This document shows, in pieces, positions 27,823 to 37,335 of a stretch of 64,000 nt of DNA. Origin of the DNA: Brotaphodocola catenula (GTDB taxonomy: Bacteria; Bacillota; Clostridia; Lachnospirales; Lachnospiraceae); assembly GCA_020686985.1 (NCBI GenBank), contig JAJEPU010000002.1:85851-149850 (forward strand). The letters are read 5' to 3'. Positions within the stretch are counted from its first letter, which is position 1, and each line of letters begins with the position of its first letter. Below the pieces are notes generated by a model. That model saw only the letters and a program-made list of their open reading frames with translations, was not told where the DNA came from and made no database searches. The translations under genes and the position numbers were made by a program.

Positions 27823-29004
27823 ATGGAAAAGAAAAATATTTATCTGGATCATGCGGCGACGACGAGAACAAGACCGGAAGTCGTGGAAGCCATGTTGCCG
27901 TATTTTACAGAATTATATGGAAATCCTTCGTCTGTGTATGATTTCTCAGCGCCGTGTAAGCAGGCGGTTGCAAAGGCGAGGGAGATAATCGCAAAATCGA
28001 TCGGGGCAAAGCCATCCGAGATCTATTTTACAGCGGGTGGAAGCGAGTCGGACAACTGGGCACTCGAGGCGACCGCAGATGCACTTAAGGACAAAGGTCG
28101 CCATATCATTACGAGTAAGATTGAGCACCATGCGATTCTTCACACCTGCGAGTATCTCGAGGGGCATGGATTTGAGGTGACCTATCTCGACGTGGATGAG
28201 AACGGAGTTGTGAAACTCGACGAGCTTCGTAAGGCGATCCGCCCGGACACGATCCTGATCTCTGTGATGTATGCGAACAATGAGATCGGCACGATTCAGC
28301 CGATTGCAGAGATTGGAGCGATCGCGAAGGAACATGGAATCTGGTTCCACACAGATGCTGTGCAGGCTTATGCTCATGTCCCGATCGATGTCAATGAGAG
28401 CGGGATCGACATGATGAGTGCGAGCGGACATAAATTTGGCGGACCGAAGGGAATCGGTTTCCTCTATATCCGGAGCAACGTGAGAATCCGCGCGTTTATT
28501 CACGGGGGAGCGCAGGAGCGTGGACGCCGTGCAGGAACGGAGAATGTTCCGGGAATCGTCGGCATGGGAAAAGCGTCTGAGCTTGCGATGGAGACGATCA
28601 GGGAGCGCGCAGAGCGTGAGGTGGAGCTTCGCGAGTACCTGATTGAGCGTGTGATGGAGAGAATTCCTTACACCCGTGTCAATGGTCACCGGACGCTCCG
28701 TCTGCCGAACAACGTGAGCTTTGCATTCCAGTTTATTGAGGGGGAATCTTTGCTGATTGTCCTTGACAGCAAAGGAATCTGTGCCTCAAGTGGCTCGGCA
28801 TGCAGTTCCGGTTCCCTCGAGCCGTCCCATGTGCTGATGGCGACGGGACTTCCGAAGGATATTGCCCACGGCTCCCTCCGCCTGACATTAGGAGAGGAAA
28901 ATACGAAGGAAGAGCTTGACTATGTGGTTGACTGCATGGAGGAGACCGTGAAGCGCCTTCGCAAAATGTCTCCGAAATATGAGGCATTTGTAGCTGGTCA
29001 GTAG
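27823..29004 (+). CDS. nifS: Cysteine desulfurase, NifS/IscS type
   Basis: A 393-residue PLP enzyme that takes sulfur from cysteine. YLDHAATTRTRPEV opens the protein, the PLP lysine is in SASGHKFGGPKGIGF, and the persulfide cysteine is in SSGSACSSGSLEPSH. No nifU or iscU follows; the next gene is mnmA, which needs a sulfur donor for tRNA 2-thiouridine, so this copy probably feeds tRNA thiolation. The start has an AAAGGAGGAG site. Confidence 0.92.
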   Translation: MEKKNIYLDHAATTRTRPEVVEAMLPYFTELYGNPSSVYDFSAPCKQAVAKAREIIAKSIGAKPSEIYFTAGGSESDNWALEATADALKDKGRHIITSKIEHHAILHTCEYLEGHGFEVTYLDVDENGVVKLDELRKAIRPDTILISVMYANNEIGTIQPIAEIGAIAKEHGIWFHTDAVQAYAHVPIDVNESGIDMMSASGHKFGGPKGIGFLYIRSNVRIRAFIHGGAQERGRRAGTENVPGIVGMGKASELAMETIRERAEREVELREYLIERVMERIPYTRVNGHRTLRLPNNVSFAFQFIEGESLLIVLDSKGICASSGSACSSGSLEPSHVLMATGLPKDIAHGSLRLTLGEENTKEELDYVVDCMEETVKRLRKMSPKYEAFVAGQ

Positions 29005-29093
29005 GTCTGCGCACTTGTTGCGCTGACCGTAAGAAAACATAGGCTAGAAGGCAAAAATCCCATCGGCGTAGCCGATCGGAAATGGATTTTTGC
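29004..29093 (+). other. Two hairpins in the nifS-mnmA gap
   Basis: First hairpin: GGTC-T-GCGCA (29004-29013) with TGCGC-T-GACC (29019-29028). Second: GCAAAAATCC (29051-29060) pairs with GGATTTTTGC (29084-29093) and encloses ATCGGC/GCCGAT (29062-29067 with 29071-29076), giving a nested structure. Neither has a downstream U-tract, so they are more likely processing or mRNA-stability elements than terminators. Confidence 0.45.
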
Positions 29094-29245
29094 TCATAAC
29101 TATGAATAGAGGAATGTGTGGATGGACTGTATGAGAATTCGACAGACCAGATTCTTTGTTAGAAATTTTGTGACTGTGAAGGCTGATAAGGGATGAAATG
29201 AAACAGTTACGAACAGGTGGAAGAGGAAAAGAAAGGAAGACACGA

Positions 29246-30322
29246 TTGGCGAAGAAAGTAGTAGTAGGAATGTCGGGCGGAGTGGACTCCTCCGTCGCAG
29301 CATGGCTTTTAAAACAACAGGGGTATGACGTGGTTGGCGTGACGATGCAGATCTGGCAGGATGAGGACAGCAGTGTCGTTCAGGAGAACGGTGGATGCTG
29401 TGGTCTCTCGGCTGTGGATGATGCGAGACGGGTTGCATGGGAGATCGGAATCCCCTATTATGTAATGAATTTCCGTGATGAGTTCAAGGAACATGTGATG
29501 GATTATTTCGTGGCAGAGTATTTAAGAGGTCACACTCCGAATCCGTGTATTGCGTGCAACCGCTATGTGAAGTGGGAGTCTCTGCTTCACCGCAGTCTTG
29601 CGATCGGAGCAGATTATATTGCGACAGGTCATTATGCGCGCGTGGACAAATTGCCAAATGGCAGATATGCGCTGAAAAAATCAGTGACTTCTGCAAAGGA
29701 TCAGACGTATGCGCTCTACAACCTGACTCAGGATCAGCTTGCGCGGACTCTGATGCCGGTCGGAGATTACACGAAGGATGAGATCCGGAGCATTGCCGAT
29801 GAGGCGGGACTTCCGGTTGCGCATAAGGCGGACAGTCAGGAGATTTGCTTTATCCCGGATCACGACTATGCGAAGTTTATTGAGGAGAATGCACAGAATG
29901 TGCCGGGACCGGGCAATTTTGTGGATAAGAACGGAGTAATTCTCGGTCGTCATGAGGGCATCACGCACTATACGATCGGTCAGAGAAAGGGACTCAATCT
30001 TGCGATGGGGCGTCCGGTGTTTGTGACGGAGATCCGCCCGGAGACGAACGAGGTTGTGATCGGAGATGGAACCGATGTTTTCACCGATTATCTTGTCTGT
30101 GACCGCATCAACTGGATGAGTGTTGATGGACTGCATGGAGAGGAGCGGGAGATTGTTGCAAAGATTCGTTACAGCCACAAAGGTGCGCCGTGTATGATCC
30201 GCGAGATTGGGGAGGATCGCGTGGAGTGCCGGTTCCTTGAGCCGGTGCGCGCTGTGACACCGGGACAGGCGGTTGTGTTCTATGATGGAGATTATGTAAT
30301 GGGGGGAGGTACTATTTTATGA
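29246..30322 (+). CDS. mnmA: tRNA-specific 2-thiouridylase MnmA
   Basis: A 358-residue enzyme making 2-thiouridine at the wobble position of Lys, Glu and Gln tRNAs. The PP-loop is [10 protein letters not shown] (9-18), the first catalytic cysteine is in [13 protein letters not shown] and the second in SQEICFIPD. The TTG at 29246 is chosen because it gives the usual start [13 protein letters not shown] and has AAAGGAAG upstream; an in-frame ATG lies at 29198. Its stop overlaps the amidase start by 4 nt. Confidence 0.95.
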   Translation: MAKKVVVGMSGGVDSSVAAWLLKQQGYDVVGVTMQIWQDEDSSVVQENGGCCGLSAVDDARRVAWEIGIPYYVMNFRDEFKEHVMDYFVAEYLRGHTPNPCIACNRYVKWESLLHRSLAIGADYIATGHYARVDKLPNGRYALKKSVTSAKDQTYALYNLTQDQLARTLMPVGDYTKDEIRSIADEAGLPVAHKADSQEICFIPDHDYAKFIEENAQNVPGPGNFVDKNGVILGRHEGITHYTIGQRKGLNLAMGRPVFVTEIRPETNEVVIGDGTDVFTDYLVCDRINWMSVDGLHGEEREIVAKIRYSHKGAPCMIREIGEDRVECRFLEPVRAVTPGQAVVFYDGDYVMGGGTIL

Positions 30323-31596
30323 GAAAGAGAGTGATGTGTGCGGTTGCAGTGATGACGGTTGCAGTGATGGCGAGCGGATGTCAGAAGCAGGAACAAGCTG
30401 GCGATGGCAGTGTTTCGGCAGTTTCGACAGTTTCAGCAGAGACTTCTTCGGCGGAAACTTTGGTTTCTCAGTTTCAGGGGACAGAAACGCCGGAACTTGT
30501 GCAGACGACCACGGCTACACTTGAAATGCAGAAGAGCGCACATGAGACGGAGCGAACGATGATGCCGATGGAGACGAGAAATGAGACGGTCTATGTCAAT
30601 GCGGATCAGCTCAATGTGCGCAAAGAGCCTGGAACAACGGCAAAAATTGCCGGGAGAGTCAACCGCGGAGATACGCTTACGAGAATCGGATACAGCGATG
30701 AGTGGAGTCAGGTGATGTACAACGGCTCTGTGTGCTATGTTGCGACGACCTATCTGAGCACAGAAAAGGTGGAACCGACTGTGACGAAGACGGTTTCTGT
30801 TGATTCCACAATTTCTACAACGTCTCAGAGTGTTCCGGAAAATGCAGTTGTCGTCTCTCTGAATCCGCAGTGGACGTATGCGGGATTTGCGAAGATTACG
30901 TCGGGTTCTGCCCTGCTGTATCAGTCAACTTCTGCCTCAAGAAATGGAAAAGTGGTCTGCGTGAATGCGGGACACGGAACGAAGGGTGGATCTTCCGTCA
31001 AGACCCAGTGTCATCCGGACGGAACGCCGAAGGTGACCGGAGGAACTACGGGAGCCGGTGCAACCTCGGCAGTCGCAGTTTCCGGCGGAACTACCTTTCA
31101 GGATGGAACACCGGAGGCGAAGGTAACGCTTCAGGCGGCCCAGAAACTCAGAGACAAACTTCTCGATAAGGGATATGATGTGTTGATGATCCGCGACAGC
31201 GATGATGTTCAGCTCGACAACATTGCAAGAACCGTGATTGCGAACAACATGGCAGATTGTCATATCGCTCTGCACTGGGATTCCACGAAGAATGACAAGG
31301 GCGCATTTTATATGAGTGTTCCTGATGTCGCATCCTACCGTGCGATGGAGCCGGTTGCCTCGAACTGGCAGAAACATCATGCACTCGGTGACAGCCTGAT
31401 CACGGGTCTGAGAAGTGCCGGAGTCAAGATTTTCTCAAGCGGAACAATGGCAATGGATCTGACGCAGACCTCCTACTCCACGATTCCGTCTGTGGATATT
31501 GAGCTTGGAGACACGGCATCTGATCACTCCTCGGCAACGCTGAACACACTTGCAGACGGACTCGCGGAGGGCATTGACCAGTTCTTTGAGAGATAA
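30319..31596 (+). CDS. Lipoprotein N-acetylmuramoyl-L-alanine amidase with SH3b domain
   Basis: A 425-residue exported cell-wall hydrolase. The signal peptide [21 protein letters not shown] ends in a lipobox with Cys21. A bacterial SH3 domain follows ([24 protein letters not shown], about 91-150), then an Amidase_3 domain from about 212. The first zinc-ligand region is CVNAGHG, a later one is DCHIALHWD, and the catalytic Glu lies in SVDIELGD. It would cleave the bond between MurNAc and the peptide. It overlaps mnmA by 4 nt with GGGGGGAGG upstream, so it is translationally coupled to an unrelated tRNA gene. Confidence 0.9.
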   Translation: MRKRVMCAVAVMTVAVMASGCQKQEQAGDGSVSAVSTVSAETSSAETLVSQFQGTETPELVQTTTATLEMQKSAHETERTMMPMETRNETVYVNADQLNVRKEPGTTAKIAGRVNRGDTLTRIGYSDEWSQVMYNGSVCYVATTYLSTEKVEPTVTKTVSVDSTISTTSQSVPENAVVVSLNPQWTYAGFAKITSGSALLYQSTSASRNGKVVCVNAGHGTKGGSSVKTQCHPDGTPKVTGGTTGAGATSAVAVSGGTTFQDGTPEAKVTLQAAQKLRDKLLDKGYDVLMIRDSDDVQLDNIARTVIANNMADCHIALHWDSTKNDKGAFYMSVPDVASYRAMEPVASNWQKHHALGDSLITGLRSAGVKIFSSGTMAMDLTQTSYSTIPSVDIELGDTASDHSSATLNTLADGLAEGIDQFFER

Positions 31597-31708
31597 TCCA
31601 ATCCATTTAATTTGTTTTTTGAGAAGTTGTCGAAAATAAGAGGAAATCGAAAGAGAATCATAGGAAAGCTCAAGAAAAATAATTAAGAGAAATCTAAATT
31701 CTATTAAT

Positions 31709-31737
31709 TTTACTTATGATTCCTCCTGTGATATGAT
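31709..31737 (+). promoter_or_regulatory. Promoter of glucarate dehydratase gene
   Basis: TTTACT (31709-31714), a 17-bp spacer and TATGAT (31732-31737) with a TGA extended -10. The gene starts at 31814. Confidence 0.65.
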
Positions 31738-31813
31738 GGTGTCAGTGAGAGATACAAACACTTATGCAAAACAGAAAAACAAACAGGCATTCAAATATAA
31801 GGAGGGTATTCAC

Positions 31814-33148
31814 ATGATTCCAACAATCACAAAAATGGAAGTTTTCCCGGTAGCAGGTCATGACTGCATGGAGCTGAACTTGAGCGGTGCTCATGCTCCG
31901 TACTTCACCCGTAACATTGTTATCCTGACTGACAGCGAGGGCAATGAGGGTATCGGTGAGGTTCCGGGCGGTGAGAAGATTACCGATGCTTTAGAGAAGA
32001 TCAAGGATATCGTGATCGGAACGAGCATTGCAGATTACAAGCAGACCCTGAACAAGATTCGTGCATGGCTGTCTTCCAATGTAAAGGATGACAAGCGTGG
32101 TCTTCAGACCTTCGATCTGCGTGTCGGTGTACATGTAGTGACCGCAGTAGAGGCTCCGCTTCTCGACCTTCTCGGCAAGTTCTTAAACGTTCCGGCAGCC
32201 GCTCTGATGGGTGACGGCATTCAGCGTGACAAGGTACGTTTCCTGTCCTACCTCTTCTATGTTGGAGATCGCAAGAAGACGGATCTGGAGTATGAGGAAG
32301 AGCCGGATTCCGATTGCGATTGGTATCGTCTGCGTCATGAGGAGGCTGTAACTCCGGAGGCAATCGTTGCTTTAGCAAAGGCAACCAACGAGAAGTACGG
32401 TTTCGAGGACTTCAAGTTAAAGGGTGGCGTTTTCACTCCTCAGGAGGAGTTACAGGCTGTAACCGCAATCAAGGAAGCATTCCCGAATGCGCGTGTAGAC
32501 CTTGACCCGAACGGTTGCTGGAGCTTAAAAGAGGCTCTGGAAGTTGCACCGGGACTGAAGAAGGTTCTGGCTTACTGTGAGGATCCGTGTGGTGCTGAGG
32601 ATGGTTTCTCTGGCCGTGAGGTTATGGCAGAGTTCAGAAAGGCAACGATGATGCCGACCGCAACCAACATGATCAACACCGACTGGAGACAGATGTGCCA
32701 TGCAATCGCTCTTCAGAGTGTTGATATTCCGTTAGCAGATCCGCACTTCTGGACGATGGAAGGTTCCGTTCGTGTTGGTCAGCTCTGCAACGACTTCGGT
32801 CTGATGTGGGGATGCCATTCCAACAACCACTTCGATATTTCTCTGGCTATGGTTGTACAGTGTGCAGCAGCAATCCCGGGCAAGATGAACGGTATTGATA
32901 CCCACTGGATCTGGCAGGAGGGCCGTGAGCGCCTGACCAAGGAGCCGTTACAGATCGTTGGCGGATGCATCGACCTGCCGAAGAAGCCGGGTCTCGGTGT
33001 TGAAGTAGATCGTGATCAGATCATGAAGGCTCATCAGCTGTACATGGACAAGTGCTATGGCAAGGGTGCTCGTAACGATGCTGTTGGTATGCAGTACCTG
33101 ATCCCGGGCTGGAAGTTCGACAACAAGAAGCCGTGTATGGTTCGATAA
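31814..33148 (+). CDS. gudD: Glucarate dehydratase
   Basis: A 444-residue enolase-superfamily enzyme expected to dehydrate D-glucarate to 5-keto-4-deoxyglucarate. Key positions seen are FKLKGGVF (KxK general base), [10 protein letters not shown] and [11 protein letters not shown] (metal ligands), [10 protein letters not shown], and the His-Asp pair region [14 protein letters not shown]. The ATG at 31814 follows AAGGAGGGTATTCAC; an in-frame ATG at 31733 overlaps the -10 box. No transporter, aldolase or reductase for glucarate is next to it, so it is a stand-alone catabolic gene with its own promoter. Confidence 0.92.
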   Translation: MIPTITKMEVFPVAGHDCMELNLSGAHAPYFTRNIVILTDSEGNEGIGEVPGGEKITDALEKIKDIVIGTSIADYKQTLNKIRAWLSSNVKDDKRGLQTFDLRVGVHVVTAVEAPLLDLLGKFLNVPAAALMGDGIQRDKVRFLSYLFYVGDRKKTDLEYEEEPDSDCDWYRLRHEEAVTPEAIVALAKATNEKYGFEDFKLKGGVFTPQEELQAVTAIKEAFPNARVDLDPNGCWSLKEALEVAPGLKKVLAYCEDPCGAEDGFSGREVMAEFRKATMMPTATNMINTDWRQMCHAIALQSVDIPLADPHFWTMEGSVRVGQLCNDFGLMWGCHSNNHFDISLAMVVQCAAAIPGKMNGIDTHWIWQEGRERLTKEPLQIVGGCIDLPKKPGLGVEVDRDQIMKAHQLYMDKCYGKGARNDAVGMQYLIPGWKFDNKKPCMVR

Positions 33149-33219
33149 GCGAGACTGGCGAGCTTGATACAACTGCTGTGAACTCAAAAATCCCATAAAA
33201 ATCCTGTATAGATAAAGAG

Positions 33220-33265
33220 GGCTGTCGCATTGGTAAATGTATTTTACTGTGCGACAGCCTATTTT
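33220..33265. terminator. Long hairpin terminator between gudD and fic
   Basis: GGCTGTCGCA (33220-33229) pairs with TGCGACAGCC (33250-33259), with an inner GTAAA/TTTAC stem, followed by TATTTTC. It lies between convergent genes and may serve both. Confidence 0.8.
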
Positions 33266-33267
33266 CA

Positions 33268-34314
33268 TTAAATACGGACGTAACCAGTAGCAGGTCCTGA
33301 ACCTACCTTCGCAATATATCCACTTTTGACTAAATCTGTTAAAGTTCTTTCTACTGTAACTTTACTTATATCAGGACAAAGTTCCATGATTTCTTTTTTT
33401 GTGATTTTTCCCACTTTTTTATCAATTATCGTTTTTATTCTTTCAGACTTAGAAAGTTTACGATACTTTAAATGTTCAACGCGATTTTCAAATTCATTAT
33501 AGGCTTTTATTATTATGCCCAAATAATATTTTACAAATGGCTCATAACTGTTTTCATTTTCATGCCAGCCAATAGAGCTTGTTTGTAGAGCTTCATAATA
33601 AGTTTCTTTTGTTTTTTCAATCAGCATTTCCATACTGACATATTTTCCAACAATATACCCTGCTTTATAAAAAAGCAAGAGTGTCAACAATCGACTCATA
33701 CGACCATTGCCATCATTAAATGGATGGATACACAGAAAATCCAGAATAAACATAGGAATGAGGATTAATTTATCAATGCGATCGGCATCCCATGCTTCTA
33801 AAAAACGGGTACAAAGTTCATCCATTACATCTGCGGTTTGAAATGCAGGGACAGGAATAAAGCGTATTTTCTGATGACCGTCAGCATCTGTTTCAGCAAT
33901 TACGTTATCTGAATTCTTATAGTTACCGCCAGTGCTCCCTTGAGAATATGAGTATAAATCACGATGTAACTGCAAAATAATAGTTTGCCTTGGAGTGATA
34001 TATTCATAGCTCTCATGAATTGTGGCAAGAACCTCGCGGTAACCAGCAATTTCCTGTTCAGAACGATTTCGGGGCTCAGCCTTTTGGCTTACCAGTTCCT
34101 CCAGTCGTTTGTCGCTTGTAAAAATGCCTTCAATTCTGTTAGACGCACCAGTACTTTGAATAAGTGCAACTTCCAGCAAGGTTTTTAGTTCATCAATATT
34201 AGCCTCTAAAAATAATTCCTGCTTACCTTTATGTTCATGGATACTTCCAATCATCTGAACAATTTCGGGAGTCAACAGTTTTTCTGGATTTGTAATATAG
34301 TCAAATGCTCTCAT
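33268..34314 (-). CDS. Class II Fic-domain AMP transferase with C-terminal winged helix
   Basis: A 348-residue Fic protein. The catalytic motif HPFNDGNGRMSR occupies residues 197-208 and is intact. An inhibitory helix SNRIEG (58-63), matching (S/T)xxxE(G/N), lies N-terminal, making this an autoinhibited class II Fic expected to AMPylate a protein with ATP. The C-terminal 60 residues form a winged helix (KITKKEIMELCPDISKVTVERTLTDLVKSGYIAKVG). The start at 34314 was chosen for AAGGAG 7 nt upstream; another Met lies 5 codons earlier. The gene is more AT-rich than its neighbours, which suggests acquisition. Motif copies over its promoter suggest self-regulation. Confidence 0.9.
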   Translation of the reverse strand: MRAFDYITNPEKLLTPEIVQMIGSIHEHKGKQELFLEANIDELKTLLEVALIQSTGASNRIEGIFTSDKRLEELVSQKAEPRNRSEQEIAGYREVLATIHESYEYITPRQTIILQLHRDLYSYSQGSTGGNYKNSDNVIAETDADGHQKIRFIPVPAFQTADVMDELCTRFLEAWDADRIDKLILIPMFILDFLCIHPFNDGNGRMSRLLTLLLFYKAGYIVGKYVSMEMLIEKTKETYYEALQTSSIGWHENENSYEPFVKYYLGIIIKAYNEFENRVEHLKYRKLSKSERIKTIIDKKVGKITKKEIMELCPDISKVTVERTLTDLVKSGYIAKVGSGPATGYVRI

Positions 34315-34338
34315 ATACATCTCCTTCATTTCATCATT

Positions 34339-34392
34339 ATCTCCATCATTTTATCATAATATGATGGAGATTCCAATATAGATGATGGAGAT
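34339..34392. promoter_or_regulatory. Triple operator-like motif ATGATGGAGAT upstream of fic
   Basis: The 11-mer ATGATGGAGAT occurs inverted at 34339-34349 and direct at 34361-34371 and 34382-34392. Copies 1 and 2 form an inverted repeat; copies 2 and 3 are 21 bp apart. Copy 1 touches the -10 box, copy 2 fills the promoter spacer and copy 3 is upstream of the -35. This is the layout of a repressor site, perhaps for the Fic protein's own winged helix. Confidence 0.7.
34348..34376 (-). promoter_or_regulatory. Promoter of fic
   Basis: On the minus strand, TTGGAA (34376-34371), a 17-bp spacer and TAAAAT (34353-34348). It is fully overlapped by the ATGATGGAGAT motifs. Confidence 0.65.
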
Positions 34393-34646
34393 AATATCTT
34401 TTTATCATTTTAATCTAAATGATGTTGCTACATATTAGCATGAAAGTTTCTTTTTTATTTTATGGAAATATTCCCTACTTTGTCCCAATAAATTTTTGGT
34501 AAAATGGGGATTTTTTTCTTAAAAGAGCTTCCTGTATAATTCAAAGTGTGGAGAGTAAATGATTTTACAAAAATAGATACCTAAGTTAAACTGTTATTGC
34601 TGACCGGCCAGCTAGCAAATGAGCAGAATAAGGAAGGTATCTACAA

Positions 34647-34802
34647 ATGAATTCTACACAAAATAAGAAGATTGAGCAAGTAAAAGAAACAACAATGATT
34701 GTTGGCAGTGAAAAGCATTATTTCAGAGCTTTTAACTGGAGAGGCATCGAGCTTACCAGAAAGCCTGTAGCGTTTTCAAACTCTATTGGAAACCACGCCT
34801 GA
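34647..34802 (+). pseudogene. Remnant of an IS110-family transposase N-terminus
   Basis: A 51-codon stub, MNSTQNKKIEQVKETT followed by MIVGSEKHYFRAFNWRG and IELTRK, matches the start of IS110-family DEDD transposases. In intact members the segment after IVG reads (V/I)DIGSEKHY; here the residues carrying the first catalytic Asp are missing, and the frame ends after GNHA. An AAGGAAGG site precedes it. The rest of the element is gone, so it cannot move. It lies directly upstream of the PTS IIA remnant and may mark the event that destroyed it. Confidence 0.65.
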
Positions 34803-34843
34803 TGGCGTAGGAAACGGAGACTTCAGACGTGGTAATTCATGGA

Positions 34844-35064
34844 GGATTTGAGCAGGCGAGGCGAAGATGAATGAGGGAGATCAGTTCTACGCAAAGGCTC
34901 ATGAAGTACATACCTCAATGATTCAGAAGGAAGCTGGCGGAGAAAAGACCGAATTTTCCCTGATTCTGATGCATGCGGAAGACCAGATGGCAGGCACGGA
35001 GATGGCAAAGGTGCTTGCGACCGAGGTCATTGACGTTTACAAAAAATTACTTCTTGAAAAGTAA
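34844..35064 (+). pseudogene. 3' remnant of a lactose/cellobiose-family PTS IIA gene
   Basis: An open stretch from 34867 encodes about 65 residues (NEGDQFYAKAHEVHTSMIQ, then MHAEDQMAG and VIDVYKKLLLEK) matching the C-terminal two thirds of lactose-family IIA, including the active-site region AKAHEVHT. Upstream, GFEQARR can be read at 34844-34864 in another frame, so a frameshift separates it from the rest, and the N-terminal helix is absent. No IIB or IIC is adjacent. This is a decayed gene, although the 65-residue piece could in principle still be translated. Confidence 0.65.
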
Positions 35065-35077
35065 ATTCTGATTTTGC

Positions 35078-35106
35078 TTTACAATTTTCCTAAGATCGTA
35101 TATAAT
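35078..35106 (+). promoter_or_regulatory. Promoter of tRNA-Ser
   Basis: TTTACA (35078-35083), a 17-bp spacer and perfect TATAAT (35101-35106), 25 bp before the tRNA 5' end. Confidence 0.85.
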
Positions 35107-35131
35107 GGAAAAGCTGGCAGGTGCCAGCTAC

Positions 35132-35219
35132 GGAGATGTACCCAAGTGGCTGAAGGGTCCGCACTCGAAATGCGGTAGGTCGGGTAACCGGCGCGAGGGT
35201 TCAAATCCCTCCATCTCCG
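35132..35219 (+). tRNA. tRNA-Ser (anticodon CGA)
   Basis: An 88-nt type II tRNA. The acceptor stem GGAGATG pairs with CATCTCC (35212-35218), the anticodon stem CCGCA/TGCGG encloses CTCGAAA (anticodon CGA, reading UCG), there is a long variable arm, and the T-arm is GAGGGTTCAAATCCCTC. The CCA end is not encoded. It has its own promoter and terminator. Confidence 0.96.
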
Positions 35220-35223
35220 TTGA

Positions 35224-35257
35224 AAACCGGACTCGGGCGACTGAGACCGGTTTTTTT
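35224..35257 (+). terminator. Terminator after tRNA-Ser
   Basis: AAACCGG (35224-35230) pairs with CCGGTTT (35247-35253) with an inner CTC/GAG pair, followed by a seven-T run. Confidence 0.85.
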
Positions 35258-35311
35258 CGTATTATGATAAAAAAACAGGCAGGTATTTTCAGGGAAAAGA
35301 GGAGGCGCGGA

Positions 35312-36094
35312 ATGATCAAATTAGTAGTGTCGGATATTGACGGAACCCTTTTGCCGGACGGCGGACATGACATGAATCCGGAACTGTACGAGGTTATTTT
35401 AAAACTGCGCAAGGCGGGGATGCAGTTTGCGGCGGCGAGTGGCAGACAGTGGGCGAGCATTGAGCAGGTATTTGATCCGATCAAGGAAAAGATTTTTTAT
35501 CTGTCGGACAATGGCGCTTATGTGGGATGCTGTGGTCGTCGCCTTATCGTAAATCCGATTGATCGTCATCTCGTTGTCGATATGATTCAGGATATCCGTT
35601 CTGCTGGTTTGATTGCGATGTACAGTGGACCTGATATGGTCTACTTGGACGATCCTGATGAGGATTTTTATGACTGGCTGGTCAACGGATACAAGTTTCG
35701 TGTCCAGAGGGTCGAGGATGTGCTCAAGGTGGATGATCCGTGTATCAAGATTTCCGCATATAAAAAGTTCGGGATTGAACCGGCGACAACGGCGATCCGC
35801 GAGAAGTATAACGATAAAATGAAGATCACGATCTCCGGCGACATGTGGATGGATTGTATGAAGACCGGCGTCAACAAGGGTGCAGCAGTCAAACTGCTTC
35901 AGGACAGCCTGTCGATCAAGCCGGAGGAGACGATGACGTTCGGAGATCAGCTCAACGATATTGAGATGTTAAAGCAGGCATATTACAGTTTTGCAGTCGC
36001 AAATGCACGTCCGGAGGTGAAGGAAGCCGCGCGGTTTGAGACGGATTCCAATGTGCAGGATGGCGTTCTCAAAATCTTGAAATTTCTTGTATAG
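35312..36094 (+). CDS. Cof-type HAD-superfamily phosphatase
   Basis: A 260-residue Cof-like phosphatase. Motif I VVSDIDGTLLPD starts at residue 4, the lysine motif is GVNKGAAVK and motif IV is TFGDQLNDIEML. The start at 35312 has GAGGAGG upstream; the longer in-frame reading that begins at 35105 would pass through the tRNA and is rejected. Substrate is unknown. It is about 30% shorter in its cap region than some relatives but complete, and distinct in sequence from the Cof enzyme at 3892. Confidence 0.9.
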   Translation: MIKLVVSDIDGTLLPDGGHDMNPELYEVILKLRKAGMQFAAASGRQWASIEQVFDPIKEKIFYLSDNGAYVGCCGRRLIVNPIDRHLVVDMIQDIRSAGLIAMYSGPDMVYLDDPDEDFYDWLVNGYKFRVQRVEDVLKVDDPCIKISAYKKFGIEPATTAIREKYNDKMKITISGDMWMDCMKTGVNKGAAVKLLQDSLSIKPEETMTFGDQLNDIEMLKQAYYSFAVANARPEVKEAARFETDSNVQDGVLKILKFLV

Positions 36095-36230
36095 ATGGAT
36101 TATAGATTATATAGATAGATTATATAGATGGATTATGTAAATAGATGTGATGTATTTTGTGCAGGCAGATAGACAGTAGACATTTGTTTTGCGTAGACGG
36201 GTAGAGAGGAGACCGGAGAGAAAGAAAAGA

Positions 36231-37220
36231 ATGAGAAGAGCAGGAACAAGAAAGCGGATTCTTCTGGCAGTGGCGGTGGCAGTGATGCTGGCGGGAGGTG
36301 TGTCGGGATGCAACGGAAAGATTTCTTCTATTGTCTCAGAGAGTATGGGAACGGAGGGATTTTCCGATGCGCAGATGATGCTGATTGTGGCATCGGAGCG
36401 GAACCGTTGTCAGAAGATTTATACCGATCAGATCTGGGACACCGTGGTGGATGATGCGGGGACGACCTTTCAGACGTATCTGTTAGAAGAGATCCAGAAG
36501 TTTTTGAGAGAACTGAAGGTCATGAATCTGCTTGCAGATGAGCGTCAGATCGCACTCTCTGCGCGGGAGAAAGAGGAGCTGAATGCGCTTGCAGATTCCT
36601 ACTACGAGTCGATGAGCGACGCGGATCGTGCTTACACAGGTGCGACGCGGGATGATGTCTACACGATGTATGAGGCGTACCATCGCGCCAATCGTCTCGT
36701 TGATGCATTGACTCAGAATGTCAATCTCGAGGTCAGTGACAGCGAGGCGAGAGTGATTACGGTTAGTGAGGCTTCGTTTTCTCAGGAGAGTGAGGCGCAG
36801 GCGTTTTTAAATCGCGTGACGGAGGATGGCGTGGATTTTGCGACAGCAGTCAAGGAGAACAGTTTAGAGGGAAGTGCCGAGAAATCGGTCGGACGTGGAG
36901 AACGCTCGAAGGCGTATGAGGATGCAGTATTTGCGCTTGAGAGTGGGCAGATCAGTCCAGTCTTTCAGGACGGTGACCTCTGGTATGTCGTGAAATGCGT
37001 CAACGACTATGATGAGAATGCGACACTTGATCGGAAGCAGAAGATGGCACTTGATCGGAAGAATCAGGCATTTCGCCAGATTTATGACAGTTTTGCTAAG
37101 GAGCATCAGGTAGAGTCAAATGGAAGTTTCTGGGAGAAACTCTCTTTGAAGGAGGGAACGGATTCACAGACGGACAATTTCTTTGAGCAATACCGTCAGA
37201 TGATGGATGGAGAAAACTAG
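36231..37220 (+). CDS. Lipoprotein with SurA/PpiC-like peptidyl-prolyl isomerase fold
   Basis: A 329-residue exported protein. MRRAGTRKRILLAVAVAVML is a signal peptide ending in a lipobox VSGC. The middle (about 50-160) is a SurA-N-like helical region, and residues 170-270 resemble a PpiC rotamase domain (ARVITVSEASFSQESEAQAF, GQISPVFQDGDLWYVVKCV). This matches PrsA-like foldases that help secreted proteins fold outside the membrane. The start at 36231 gives a proper signal peptide; the upstream in-frame TTG at 36189 would add a charged tail. Whether the isomerase site is active cannot be judged by eye. Confidence 0.78.
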   Translation: MRRAGTRKRILLAVAVAVMLAGGVSGCNGKISSIVSESMGTEGFSDAQMMLIVASERNRCQKIYTDQIWDTVVDDAGTTFQTYLLEEIQKFLRELKVMNLLADERQIALSAREKEELNALADSYYESMSDADRAYTGATRDDVYTMYEAYHRANRLVDALTQNVNLEVSDSEARVITVSEASFSQESEAQAFLNRVTEDGVDFATAVKENSLEGSAEKSVGRGERSKAYEDAVFALESGQISPVFQDGDLWYVVKCVNDYDENATLDRKQKMALDRKNQAFRQIYDSFAKEHQVESNGSFWEKLSLKEGTDSQTDNFFEQYRQMMDGEN

Positions 37221-37335
37221 AAGACGAAGATATCAAAAGCCAGAGCTTTGAACAACGAGAAATATGGGAAACGACAAGGGATAGCAGGGATAACAAGGAT
37301 AGCAGGAGAAAGACGAGGAGAAGGGAGCGGGAGAT

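Noticed and set aside
35105..35311. N-terminal extension of the second Cof phosphatase
   Set aside because: The extension would translate straight through tRNA-Ser. The true start at 35312 has a GAGGAGG site.
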